A DNA stretch of 64,000 nt from Eopsaltria australis (GCA_034509425.1 JAVTVJ010000667.1:440001-504000), one strand, 5' to 3'. Positions 36,256 through 48,595 are shown, numbered from the stretch's first letter. Numbers and translations: made by a program. Notes: generated by a model from the sequence alone, not told the origin.

Positions 36256-38619
36256 CAAGCTTAAAAGAATAGCCCCTATTTGTAAAAGCAAAGCAACTTT
36301 TCTCACAGGCAAAACAGGCTTCTCACCAGGAAGTGTTCACACTCTCCAGTAAATGCTCTTTGCTGCCAGCCTAGGATTGTGTATGAGAGTGTGTGTGTGT
36401 AGTTACCCTTGCATACAGCATGTGCATGTTTGCATTTTGTGTAATGTTTAATTCTGCCTTTCCTGAAAGCTGATACAGAAAAGCAAACATGCAGCAAGTC
36501 TCATGACTGGCTCCTCTGTGGCTCTGAGAGTAGAACATCTCTCTTATGGCAACAGCTTTGATAAAGCTGCCAGCAGCTTCTCCTGTAGTGTCCATTAATA
36601 TATCTGTGTCCTTAAAGCAAGAAGTTTCAGGACAGTTCACTCCAAATATACCAGATGGTGTGTCAAACCCACTCTGAACTGGAAAACACGAGTTTTCCTT
36701 AGTTCACTTCAGCCAGAAGTGAGCAGAAATCTCTGAGGGATGTGGGTTTTTGCTGACAAGCCTGATGGTGTGATGGGACCACTGAGGCTTCAGCTGTCTC
36801 TGTGGGGAGGGCGAGACAGAGCAATACCACTGTTTTTACTTCAGCAGCCATGAAACAGAGCCTGTAGACTTGATTGGTTATGAAAGGTGATTGCATCCAC
36901 ATTTATTGCACTAGGAGGGAAATTATTGCTCAGCAAGGGAAAAAGTGAAAAAAAAGGATTGACATCCTTCTCCCAGGGAACATGGGATGTGCATTCAGAA
37001 ATGAGGTCTTGGCAAAGCAGCTTTATTCCCACCTTTTCCCCTGTCTGCTTCTGTTTTGGAGAGTTAGTAAGCTTGGGCTGAGATTGCCTTCCTCTTGTTT
37101 CTATAGGTCCTGGAGAAAGGAGTCCTGAAAGCCTTATAACTCTCGCAACAAATAAATTCTTCTTTATGGATCTGGGACCAGCTGTTTTTAAAACTCTGAA
37201 TGAAGCAGACAGATTTTGATCCCACAGATCCATATACACAGTTGTTCTGTCTCTTCTGCCACTCCCAGGCCACTACTCATAAAAGAGGTGCTGGGGTTGG
37301 AACAGTGACATTGAGACATGCTGGCCTTCCTCATGGTGACAGAAGTTCCCTGTATTATCCCTTCCTTCCTTTGCAGTGTAGCACTGGGTCTGATGAGCTG
37401 TTAGCATGTCAGCAGAGACAGACAAATCAGACTGTCTGAATCAAGTGGCAATACTCTCCAAGACATGAGGAAGCAACAACAAATGCATCTTCTCTGTCTT
37501 TGATCTCAGATGATTACAAACAATGAGGCTTCCAACTTTGTAGAAAGCAGCTCTCATTGCTCCAGTGAAACAGCTCAGTGCCTGATTTCTTGGCACAGCC
37601 CACAGCCTATAACCATAAGCGTGTGGCTGTTACAGATAACATGGCACTTCTGGGAAAGCTGCAATAGTTTACGCGTTTTCCAGAGCCAAATTCCAATTTG
37701 AAAGGTCCATTATGCCTATCTACACACTCATTCAGCCTCACACAACCACAGCAACTGGATATGAAATCCCGCCTTGCATCCTTCCCTGAACACTTGGTTG
37801 TGGTGGGGCAGAGTATTGCCACGACCCCCACAGAAGGAGCTGAGTTTTGAGGCCAGAGTGGTTAATCCTGAGAGAGCGGGGCATCCACTGTATAGACAGC
37901 AGAGCAGCCTACAGCGTTTGGGGATATAGACACCTTCTCTGCTTCTTCCCTTCCCTCCAATGCAATTCTGCACAAATCCATGAGATCCCAGGTGCCCAGA
38001 CAGGGAGCATCACATGAGACAGAGCTGCCTTTCCTAACAAGGAGAAGAGGTGGAACCTCAGACATTCATACACTAATTGTTATCAAATGTATATCTTTTA
38101 ATGGGGCATTTCAGGGGATTTTACACTTTTCTTTGAGGCATTGATCTCTGCTGGATATGTAATAATACTGGATCAGAAAGCCTGAAAGTCTTTGTGGTTT
38201 ACATCTCTCTCCTTATTTCAGCTAAAATGATATGAATCCCCTGATCATTAGAGAGTGTTCTCTAGAGTAAGTTTTTCTCTTTTTTAAAATTTTTTTAAAA
38301 TTTATTTATTTTCATTTCAGGTCAACCCAAAATGTACTTCTTGCATAAAATATATATTAGTGGTTAATGTGTTGGTTATTTAACCAATTTGTGCTCTTAT
38401 GGAATTCAGGTCAAATTTTACTTAATATTACTTTGAAACAAGAAGTCATCAACTGTTGTGCTTTGATACAGGATCAAATATTTTCACAGGACGGGCTATA
38501 TTTTCAGTTGAGATTTTTAAGCATTCCTTGATCCAAAATCACATATGACTTAAATTTTAACACAACATTCTCCTCTCCATTGAATGTAGTAATGGACCAA
38601 AAAAAAACCCCACAAATTC
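36256..38619. other. Unique non-coding DNA, no gene seen
   Basis: Unique DNA with a short (GT)6 at 36389-36400 and an A+T-rich stretch at 38280-38320. Frames are at most 132 codons (36841-37239 minus) and not recognised. No transposon remnant is identified. Confidence 0.58.
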
Positions 38620-39470
38620 TCAGCCAGCCATGTGCCATATGTCCTCGGGTTTGTTTATCTTACCAATTTGCATATCTTGCATATCTTACTCTTACTGTGG
38701 GATGATTACTGAGAGGCAATCGGGTCCAGCTTCGGGATGTTCTCAGACTCAGATTTTCTCCCACATTTGAACAATGTGGTAAACCATGTCCACTGAGGTG
38801 TGCTGGCTATATCGCATGAAGGTCTGAGGATATATATGCAGCAATCATGGTGAACGCTTCACAATAACTCAGTTTAATAACCCAATATTAGGGTGTAATT
38901 TTCGGTTGGTGTAATTCTCCGCATAGCCTTTAAGTGTGAAAAATTTCCACCTATTCAAATCAGCTGAAGATCTTGAGCCTGAATCTGGTTTAACTGCTTG
39001 GTCATTAAATTAGGAGCTTTCCAACCGCGATGCGATTGTATATGCAGTACTAATGCCTATTCACTCATATAGGCCACCCGAGATCGCTGACTTCAAAAGG
39101 CTCCTCATGCAAACAGCACTGTGAAATGCCCAAATTGCTCTCTGTAAATTCTGCAAACTGAGAGCAAGTGTCTTTGTTAAGTCCACGAGGAAGTGCACGA
39201 AAATCCTATTTGCTGACGTGCAAAGGCTTTGTAAGGCAGAGCCCCCAGCCTGAAATCGCTTGATTTGTGGATCCTTGCGATTAAGTTGAACTGAATGACA
39301 TGCAAAGCTGGCAATTGAGATAAAGAATCACTCTAGGCTAAGGAAGGGAGGCAGCTAAAATCTGAAAACAAAGGATGTTAATCTCACGCTCATCATCTTT
39401 AAACAGGGCACGTTAAAGGAGCAGGTAGGGCTCAGCCGATGCCTTCAGATTACTGGACGGGATGTTGTCT
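38620..39470. promoter_or_regulatory. Best candidate CNE / developmental enhancer
   Basis: About 850 bases read unlike their surroundings: some nineteen retained CpGs by hand count (for example AACCGCGATGCGATT at 39024-39038 and CACCCGAGATCGCTG at 39076-39090), no low complexity, no repeat match and no useful frame. A perfect octamer ATTTGCAT lies at 38666-38673, two GGTGTAATT copies sit 16 bases apart (38892-38900 and 38908-38916), and ATTA/TAAT cores recur (CATTAAATTAGG near 39004-39015). ATGCAAA half-octamers lie near 39106 and 39300. These traits are known from deeply conserved enhancers near developmental regulators; conservation is inferred, not shown. Confidence 0.45.
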
Positions 39471-40330
39471 TTTGTCTTCCCAAACCTCATTTTGATCTAG
39501 CTGCTGACAATTCTCCCCCCTTTCCTTTCCTCCCCCACTTCCATCCCCTCAGGCGGAACATCTCATCCCAGTGGAGCTCTGCCTCAGCTCCGCTCCTCGG
39601 CTCACAGGCAGGAGAGAAATCCTATCCGCATCACGGAAAGTTTTCTCACAGTTCCCAGCCTCCCCTAGGAGTGCTGTTTCATTGTCCCTCTGCCCCTTTG
39701 CCTGCCTGGACTCAGGGGGTCCTGCCCAGACAGCATTTTGCAGACAAACATGACACCTTGCTGTAGGACATGTGGCTAATCTGTCTGTCAAAACCCGGAG
39801 ACAGTCGCATAAAAACAAAGACATTTGTCCAAAGTAGATGTGCACAGCCTGGAGCTGAATCCCACTCCCAGAGTAAGGTGAGACACTTATTTCTGACAGC
39901 CAAAGACCTGAAACTGTGCTGCTGGCTTGTGCTTCAGCATCCCTACCCCAGGACCCGGGATCTCAGGGTCTAGCACTTAGCTTGGCTTGTCAAAGGTGGT
40001 CTCAGACGTCTGTGGACAGCAAGTATTGTCCTTGTGCAAATTAGCGCCATGGTAGGGTCTGGCAGCATCCAGCCACGGCAGGATAATCGGCAAAGGGAGA
40101 TGCATTTAAACAGTATTGGAAACATTAAAAACATTCCAGCACTGCAGGTTAAAAACTGCTCCAAGATTGCAAGTTCGGCATTTTAGGGATCAGTGGGAGA
40201 TTTCTCTGGAGATTAAGAGCAATTGAAAAGATCGACTTCCTCTCTATAGAGAAGTTCTAATAAGGCTGAAAATAAAATGCTGTCTCCCTCAGCCTTCCTG
40301 GCAGAGGAGATCCAACGCGCCCCCCTGTTG
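39471..40330. other. Downstream flank of the CNE candidate
   Basis: Composition becomes more mixed: a C-rich run at 39515-39550, then CpGs (CTCCGCTCCTCGGC, ATCCGCATCACGG) at 39585-39640. The element may extend to about 39650, but the signal is weaker. No frame longer than 98 codons and no domain are seen. Confidence 0.3.
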
Positions 40331-41649
40331 TTTCAATAATTCAAACTTCAGCTTTAGCCAGCCAAATAGGCCTGAAATTCACCTGTGAAAGTTCATGAGG
40401 CTAAGTGGGATTCGGAACAAACTCCTCTTGTTTCCAAACTCATGCATAATGCAGCGAGGAACTTTGCTCAAAGCTAAGCTTTGGCTCGCTGTTATATTTA
40501 AGATGCTCCACAAAAAAGAGCAGGAGGCAAACGGATAACACCCCATCAGAGGCAGTGGAGTTGGAGGGGAAGGAAAGAGCACAGACACCAATTGATGATG
40601 AGCTGACATTCATCTGTAGCTGGGCAGCACCTGAATTTGCCTCTTCTCCCTTCTCAACCTGAGATTGTAGCGTTGCCTCCAGATACAGAGGAGAGATCTG
40701 AGTCCTGCAGTAGAGAACAAAACAGACAAGGCAAGCACCAAAGGACAGAAGAAGCAACACCACGAGGAGGATCATTCTATTAGCCAGATGTAAGAGGAGA
40801 CTGAAGCTGAACACAAGCATTGCAAGCCTGTCACTTTTGTTCACACAGACACAAAGGTGTGTCCAAGTCAAGCTGTCCACCTGTCAGTGCTGTCGGTCTG
40901 CTGGAGCATCCCAGGCTGGCTCTGGGGGTGCCCAGTTACCCCTAGCAGAAGGCATTTGCCAGTGTGCTCACAGAGCACCACAGACAGATGGTGCTGGGCT
41001 GTCAGTGCCACTGGATCCCTGGCAAGGTGGAAATTTCAGCTTCAGCAGGGTTTGTTTCACCAAGAGCTGTTCAGACAGTACAACGTGTACCACGCTGGTT
41101 TTCTGCCACAAATCCCATGCAGCAGACTGGAAGCAGGTCCCATCCTAATTCAGTTCCCTGCTGGCTCACCCTGTTTGTATCAAAACCCTATCCACAGATT
41201 GTAATTAGACTTCTGGAAACCTATAGCTGTTGTCCATAGGCAGAATAGACATGTACGTTTTTGGTAGCTGGGATTAAGTAAGCTAAATCCATGACAGAGT
41301 ATTAGGAATCAGCTTTTTACATCTACTTAAATTATCATTGTTTCAATGAGGAAATACATACAGTGGTTAAATCTAATAATGAATTCCAGTGCTGATCTGA
41401 AATCTTTTCTTATTCCTTCCTTCCTTTTCTTGTTCCCTTCTCTCTTTAATTGCCTCACTAATGTGGTAAGATGTTTGTTGTTGTTGTTTTTTTCATTTCA
41501 AGTATTTGATTTTTTTTGCAGTTTTCTGTGACTGGAGTAACTGAAGTGCAATGTGATTCATTTGAAAGAGTAAATATTTAACTACTAAATGGCACCTTGT
41601 TTTTTCTAGATCCCCAGGCTCTTTCTAACTCTATTCATACTGTGTATAG
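40331..41649. other. Unique DNA with a hydrophobic minus-strand frame
   Basis: A minus-strand frame (40440-40880, 146 codons) encodes a strongly hydrophobic stretch (LLVVLLLLSFGACLVCFVLY). The DNA under it is a pyrimidine-rich run ending in CTACTGCAG on the minus strand, i.e. it has the form of a splice acceptor, which explains the hydrophobicity without a protein. The rest of the interval, including overlapping plus-strand frames at 40837-41239, shows nothing I recognise. Confidence 0.45.
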
Positions 41650-42088
41650 GAGCTGGAGTGTATCCATAGGAGGGCAATGAAGTTGGTGAGGGGTCTGGAG
41701 CACAGATGTGATAAGGAGCAGCTGAGGGAACTGGGAGTGTTTAGTCTAGAGGAAAGGAGTCTCAAGGGAGACCTTGACAACTCCCGGAAAGGAGAGAGTA
41801 GCCAGGTGGGCATCAATCTCTTCTTCCAGTCAGCAAGTGACAGGCTGAGAGGAAATGGGCTCAAGTTGCTCCAAGGGAGGTTTAGATTGGATATCAGGGG
41901 GAAAAAGGGTGCCCAGGCATTGGAGCAGGCTGTCAAAGTATTGAGGAATCACCATCCCTGGAAATGTTTTTAAAAAAATGTGGATATGGTGCTTAGAAAT
42001 ATGATTTAGTGGTGACTTTGCAGTGCTGGATTAATGGTTGGACTCCATGATCTTAGAGGGCTTTTCCAACCTTAACAATTCTGTGATA
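41650..42088 (+). mobile_element. CR1 LINE 3' fragment, plus strand
   Basis: The match to bird CR1 is clear along the whole length: 'GGGCAATGAAGTTGGTGAGGGG' type start near 41672, 'GAGCAGCTGAGGGAACTGGG' at 41716-41735, 'GTTTAGATTGGATATCAGG' at 41880-41898, then 'GGACTCCATGATCTTAGAGGG' at 42040-42060 and the terminal CTTTTCCAACCTTAACAATTCTGTGAT. It keeps about 440 bases, covering the end of ORF2 and the 3' untranslated region. The frame at 41677-41973 (98 codons) is broken and not a functional reverse transcriptase. The insertion is old and substituted, with the same terminal type as the element at 13633. Confidence 0.93.
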
Positions 42089-45000
42089 TTCATCTCAGAA
42101 ATATGAAAAGACATTAAGAGAAGACACATAAAATTGTCTCTGAAAATGTTAGACAATATCAATATTAGGCCAACCCAGGCAAATTTAATTCTTCTCAATT
42201 GTATTTCTATTTATTTCACTACTTTCTTCTTGATTCGATACTTACATTTTGGTTTTTGGGAGCTACTAAAACTGAGGGTAAAAAACCAAAGCTGGAGTGA
42301 ATCAGTTTGCTGTGTTCACTCAAAAGCAGAGGCATCCTCAGTCGTGATGGACACCCTTTCCCAAACAAAACAGAAATTACTCTTTAAAATTACACTTGTG
42401 TTGGTACCTTATAGGCTGCAGCACATCAGTGTAGTAACCTCTGCTGTTCTAGGGACCATGATCGGCTGGGTGGGCTTTGGGTTACATTTGCCTCCTTTTC
42501 ACCAGGCTGTCTGCTGCTGCTCTGGCTGGGTGCTTTGAATGTTGACCATACTTACAGCTTTGCTACGTGTGTCAGGGAATGAGAATGAAAAATTATACTT
42601 CAAAATATACTGGTGCTACAAGCTGAGGACATTCTGCAGAACTAATTTTTGGTGTAAACTTGTGAGAAGTAGGTATGTTGCATTTATGTTTCTTGATGAA
42701 ACTCTTTTTCCTGCAACATTTGCTGCATTACAGTTAATGGGATTTATGAGAACAGCTTGTGATTCTCCAAAACTACCTGGTGCGGTCATTTCAGCCAGCA
42801 CAATGTGAATTATGCAATAACCCATCACTTTAATTAAAACAAATTGCATTTACTGTATCAGTCTGTACTATAAATCATTCCCTAGGGTCCCTCTTCAAGG
42901 TTTGTGCTTGGCCTATTCTTGAGAAATGTTGACAGCAGCCTCCATTACCAAAAATATTTTTGAGCATTTTGTTCTAATATCCTTCTCCAAGATCCAGCTT
43001 TTGAGCTCACTGCCCTGATATACAAAACAAATTTTATCCAAAAAGCAAGGCAGAAATTGTGTGAAAGAGCAGAATGTCTCATTTTCCCTTTCTCTTCTGG
43101 TCTGCAGCATGCACTGTGGCATGTAGAATATGAAGTTTATTAATTGAAATTGTGGCAGTAGAATATGAAGTTTATTAATTGAAATAATGATAATAATAAA
43201 AGCCAGAAAAAGGAAAGCTACAGATTAATTGTTTTCATCCAAAGTTAGGAGTCACATGGGATTCCTCAGACTCCCTACTATAATTAGACTGAACAACAAG
43301 ACAACCAGATTATTAGTCCTTTGTGTATCTCCAGTTTAATAAAGAGAATGACCACTGGGTATTTATATTCATTTGAGCTCAATGCAGCTTAAAATGCAGT
43401 GCTAAATACAGCATATCATACTGCAGGATGAAGTAACTCATCTTTTAAGGAGAAAACATCATCTTCTTTGTGACATCTCTTGAGGGGTCAAGGGTTTTTG
43501 CTTCATTCAGTTTGGATCAGGCATGCTGAGACCATTCAGCCCTACCTAATGTTTAAGTGTTTCCTTGAGAGTTTGTTTAGTTTTCCTTGCTTTGCAAATT
43601 AAAATAAAGTAGTTAATTTCTTTTCTCAAAAGGAGTATAGTTAAGAATTAGAATTAGAATTCTAGACTCAGTGGTGATTTCGGCATTTAGCCGTATGAGA
43701 CAGAAGCTATTGCAAGTGTAAAGGAGATGCTGTTTAAGACAGTCCTGCACAGGTTAAAATGCACAGGGGGTCTTAACAGAAGGCTAATGCAAATTTTAAA
43801 ATTTCAAGCAAGATTTTGCAGCCTTTTTTTGCAGGAGTTGCTTAACTCTCATTAATTTGGTGGATCTTGTAGGTGGAGCTGCATTGGTAAAATTTATGAG
43901 GAAAGTGAACCATTTATATCTAACACCAGTTACTTTGAAATTGCTGAAACTTCATGATGAACAGCTGGGTCATTGAGCATAAAGGACCCTAGAGCCTGAT
44001 TGGAAAGCCATTAAAGCCAATGGAAAGGGACCCACTGACTGGAGCCAACACTGGAGCAGATCTACAGAGCATAATCTAAACCGAATCTGTCTTCATATTT
44101 ATCTTCCTCTTCATATAAATCTATTAAAAGCCCAGGTAGGTTTACAGCAGCCTTAATATCTACCTGTTTGTTGTGAAGACTATTTCACTTTACATCAAAG
44201 CAGGTGCCCAAGGTTTCCTCCAGCAGCCTCATGCTGTTGTTGTTCAGGTCTTCAAATGGAAACCTCTGTCACACAAACAAGCAAATATATCGCAAGAACA
44301 GATTTAAGTGTTGAGAAGGAAAGAAGACAATTCTCATTTCCTTTCCCTGAAAAGAAAAGTAGACACAATTGGAAGCAGCATATGCCCAGACTGTGACTCC
44401 TGCTCTTCAGCCAAAATAAAGTCTGAAAATAATTGGCATCAATAAGTATTATCAAGGACCATCTGGAACACATATGTAGTGAAAAGTGAGCAAATACCTT
44501 CAGAGCAGTGGATAAATACCTTAGTTGCATTTCTTATATATTTGTTGTATGGAAAAGACCATTTGGCCTATGAATTCCAAAGGCATTTATTGATGCTGTA
44601 GTAAGGGCCCATTGCACAAAGCTCTGGAAGCTCAAAATGCTGAAGTCAGCAGTAAAGGTCCTTCAACCTCCAATAAACATAAGTACATTTTCCATCTCTT
44701 ACTATTAGGCTTGCACTGTTTCTGAGTGCTTTACAATTTCTCATTGTCTTTAATTTTTTTTCTTTGCCTAAATTTAATGATAATAAAGTGGCGTCTCCTG
44801 GGCCCTGTGGTCACCACATATTTTTGTGTTACAGGATGTTCAAAGTGCATACCTACCTTTTCTTTTTAATGATCAAAAGTAGTTTTGGTTTGGTTGGTTT
44901 GGGTTTTTTTTTTCCTAAAGTTTTGATAGCTCCAAAAGAGCTGTGGAGATTATCTTCCAACTTTCTGAATAAATTCACTGCTGGTCTGTTAATAAGAAAG

Positions 45001-46190
45001 CATAAGAAAATTTCAACCCCCAAAGGTAATTTTGGGGGAAAGTTATAAACCACTGAAAACAGCAGCTTATAATGAAAGTGTCATCTCAACCATAAAAGGT
45101 ACCTCAATGCTCCGAACAGGCACCGTAAAACATGATTGAAAAGGAGTTTAGAGATATTGCTAATGGCCCCGACATAAGGAGTGTGGCTATAAAAGATGAA
45201 AAGATGCATGGCTAAAACTGCCCACCACAAGTCTTTGAAGAGCATCTGACTACCCAGGCATGCCAGAGACAGAGATTGCTGATGGACCTGGTCATGCAAA
45301 TCTGCTCAGACAGAGACACCTTCAAGCACCTCATGCTTTTGCTTCCTTTGAAAGTGATGCAATTGCTCAGCAGAGACACATCTCTTGTCCCCAGGTTCAA
45401 CCTGGAGGCACTGGGTGGCATTTGGAGGGTGGGGATGGCCAACATTGAGGCTAGACTGTGGCACTCAGCCTCTAGGTCTGGAGAAATAACACGGCCTGTG
45501 GTTGTAGAATTCGAGTGTCAATCAAGCGACTTTCCGGGCTCCAACATCTTTGCACAGTTTTCATGAAATTGTGTCATTTTGGTTGGGGTGGAAGTCTGGA
45601 GAGCATGCAGGAGTCTAGCCTCCTGCTCACAGCAGGAAAACTTCAAAGCTAGTTTTGAAGTAGTTCTGCTGCTCCTACTTAAGCCAGGTGATTTAAAGTG
45701 TAATTAATATGTGCAAAATATTTCTGCAGGCTGAAAGTCATTTCATGGACTTTCAGAGTTTGCGTTAGGCCACGCTTATTTTGCAACACGGTCCTTAGGA
45801 TATCTTTAGTGAAAAGGGTGCTGGTCTGTGCTGAGATTCAGTCAGGAGGACTGTTTGGTTAAATTTATCCTACCCTTCAGGGAGCAAATTCTGAGTAGGA
45901 GCTATATTTTGAATATCTGTAGGTCAAGGTTATGCATGACCATGACTATGCATTTTATTTAGGCCATTTCAAATAATGGATTGTAAGGCAAAACTGTGTT
46001 GAGGGCTATGTGATAGAATTATTTTCTTTTTTAATCACTGGTCAGCAGATGAAATAATAACAATAAGGAAAGCTGTGCCTTGGGGGAAACTTACTTCAGT
46101 GCTAGCTTTCTGTCTGAGACCCGTCTGTTTCTCATTCTTATTAACTCCATGTTAGAGATATGAAAAACAATGCATGCATCTAAAAATCTG
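42089..46190. other. Unique non-coding DNA, no gene seen
   Basis: Unique sequence between a CR1 and an LTR. Frames reach 134 codons (42134-42538 plus) without a domain. Perfect octamers lie at 43787-43794 and 45294-45301. The part at about 45070-45560 keeps several CpGs (CTCCGAAC, CCCGAC, ACACGGCC, TTCGAG, AAGCGAC, TCCGGG) and may contain a conserved element, but this is weak. A short tandem duplication is listed separately. Confidence 0.55.
43115..43185. repeat. Two-copy 35-36 bp tandem duplication
   Basis: The unit TGTGGCA(T)GTAGAATATG, continuing AAGTTTATTAATTGAAAT, occurs twice back to back (43115-43150 and 43151-43185). The two copies differ only by one inserted T. Near identity implies a recent duplication compared with the decayed CR1 copies nearby. 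An AATAATGATAATAATAAA run follows at once (43182-43200). Confidence 0.93.
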
Positions 46191-47209
46191 TGTCATGGGT
46201 TGACCCTGGCTGGACACCAGGTGCTAACCAAGCCACTCTATCATTCCAGTCCTCAGCTGGGCAGGGAAGAGAAAAAAAAACCACAGCAAGTTCCTGCATC
46301 GAATAAGGATAGGAGGAAATCACTCACCAATTACCAACACAGGCAAAACAGACTAAACTCAGGGAAATTTATTTAATTTATTATGAATCAAATCAGAAGA
46401 GGGTAATGCAAAACGAAATTTAAATCTTGAAACAACTTCATCCCACCCCTCCTTTGTTCCTGGGCTTAACTTCATCCCCTGTTTCTGACTGTGGTCAGTT
46501 CAGTGCATGTTGTCTCTGCTGCTCCCTCCTCTGCAGCGGTTGGAGTCTTCCCACTCTTCTCTGGTCCAGTGTGGGGTCACTCCCACAGGAGGCAGTCCCC
46601 AGGGTGGATCCCCACTACAAGGTCAGTCCAGGAACAGACTGTCCCAGCATGGATCTCTCCCATGGGGTCATTCCTTCAGGAACTGGCTGCTCCACCATGG
46701 GTCGCCCAAAGGGTTCTGCCAGAATCCTGCTCCAGCCCAGACTTCCCATGGGGTCACAGCCTCCTTTGGGCATCCCCCTGCTCCAGCCTGGGCTCCTCCA
46801 GGGGTTCAGGTGGATCTCTGCTCCCCCGTGCCCTCCCTGGGCTGCAGGGGCACAGCTGCCTCACCATGGGCTGCTCCAGGGGCTGCAGGGGAATCTGAGC
46901 TCCAGAGCCTGGAGCAGCTCCTGCCCCTCCTGCTGCACTGCCCTGCCTGTCTGCAGGGCTATTCCTCCCACATGTTCTCACTCCTCTCCTCCAGCTGCTG
47001 TTCTGCAGCAGTTTTCCCCCTTTCCTCTTAAATGTCTTATGCCAGAGGTGCTACCACAGCCCAGTGTAGACCAGTGGCAGATCCATCTTGGAGCCAGCTG
47101 GCATTGCCTCTATGAGATTTAGGGGAGCTTCTGGCACCTTATCACAGAAAGTAGCCCTGCAGCCCTGCAGCCCCCCATTACCAAAACCTTGATACTTAAA
47201 CCAAATACA
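46191..47209. mobile_element. Solo LTR of a bird endogenous retrovirus
   Basis: The block begins TGTCATGGGTTGACCCTGGC and ends ACTTAAACCAAATACA, giving the TG...CA ends of a retroviral LTR. The flanks ATCTG (46186-46190) and ACCTG (47210-47214) are a likely 5-base target duplication with one change. The sequence agrees, from memory, with an abundant ERVL-like LTR of passerines; the family name is not certain. Two AATAAA signals on the minus strand (46368-46373, 46377-46382) about 180 bases from that end suggest the LTR is in minus orientation. No internal gag, pol or env sequence adjoins it, so it is a solo LTR left by recombination. The plus-strand frames inside (231, 174 and 135 codons) are repeat DNA, not genes. 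Confidence 0.85.
46570..46925. repeat. Degenerate minisatellite inside the LTR
   Basis: Units of roughly 35-45 bases built on CTGCTCCA(C/G)C(A/C)TGGG and CCATGGGGTC-type cores recur eight or so times in different states of decay, for example near 46645, 46690, 46735, 46785, 46830, 46865 and 46885. The regular spacing keeps several frames open at once, which explains the long proline/serine/glycine-rich frames. Such internal arrays are part of this LTR family as I remember it. Confidence 0.7.
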
Positions 47210-48595
47210 ACCTGACTTTGCAAAACCCTCCCTGTATACAAGCTATCCAAACTTGAAAATGTGGAGAATTTTCTAAAGTCTTCAAATGTTGACAAGTATA
47301 TTTCTGAATATGTTCCCAAATATTATCAGAGGATCAAAGCTCGAGACATTTTCTTGGTCTTTATTAGCAATTTCAAGGACTCAGAAAATATCAGTCAAAC
47401 CTAAAGACGTCGTGAGGTTTTACTCGTTTAATAATAGAGTTTAGGTTCCTTTATTTATCTCCTGCTGAGCCTTTAGCTTGAACTTGGGTCACTTTCAAAC
47501 TTTGGTACACTCCTGAGGTCTAGAAAACCAGGGATTTATTGAACAAGAAAGAAAAAAATCTCAAGTGTGCACATGACAGCAGAGGGCAAGGCCTCAAACA
47601 GCTTGAGATTGCTGTAAAAATCCTGATGGGTTTCTAAGCCCTATCATTGTCACAAGCCTCTAGCAGGTACTACTCCTTGTAGCCAGTTAGGTTCCTCGTG
47701 GGAGGCTGCAGAGCACGCAGCCTTTCCCCAGGGCCAAGAGGTGAGTGTCTCAGGCAAGATGTTAGCTTGACTTTTTTTTTAGGACAATTTCGTATGGATT
47801 CTTCAAAGACAAAAAGAAATAGAAGAATAGCTAAATGTAAAACTAATTCTCTTTATTTTTCAAAGTATTTTTGAGCTTACCCTTGCTCCTCAAATTTGTA
47901 GTTAGCATCTCTTTCTCTTCCTCCCTTTTCTGGGCTAGGATGGTGACTAATGTTGAAGATGATCTATCCTATTTCCCTCCAGCCTAGTAAGGGAGATGGA
48001 GGAGCAGGGCCAGGAGAAGACTCTTGTTCAATAACGAGAGCACCTGTGAACAGCTGTGGAAGTGGTTTCATTCCTTAGGTCATGGTGTGCTTCTCAGGTT
48101 GTGCTGGCTGATTCTGTGAGACTGTGCAGGACTCAAGGATACTCTAAGGCTGAGTATTCCAGGTGTGACCTTGACCATCAGGCATCATCTTTAACTCTCC
48201 CACCTATTTCTCACTTCCTGCAGCAGCAGGAGGTGCTTGGGGGCCAAATCAGCTCCTGCCCAGTTCCACCCCAGAAGTTCTGATGTACCTGGGCTGGGAA
48301 AGGATAACTGGGAGATGCTCCTTTCCTGCAACCTTGTGAGACTCCCTTCCACTGCTGCTGGGTCACCCCTCCCCAGCCCCAGGACTAAGCTGTTCACAGA
48401 ACTGACCTCACCCCCACAACAGCCATGCTCCTGCCTGCCCCAAGCTACCCACAGTTACCAGGCTGGGGTGACACGGAGGTGAGAAGCACTCTGCCTCTCC
48501 ACGCTCTCTTTCTCTCAGCAGTGCCCTTCTCACCTCTGTGCTGTCCTCATGCCCTTCTGCTGAGAGAACAGGACTTTGTGAGGACAAAACTCTTT
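47210..48595. other. Unique non-coding DNA, no gene seen
   Basis: Unique DNA between the LTR and a minus-strand CR1, G+C-richer after 48000. Frames of 75 to 81 codons occur on both strands without a recognisable domain. Confidence 0.58.

Noticed and set aside
46427..47122. 231-codon plus-strand frame, proline/serine-rich
   Set aside because: It lies wholly inside the LTR and its length comes from degenerate minisatellite units; two other frames are open over the same DNA.
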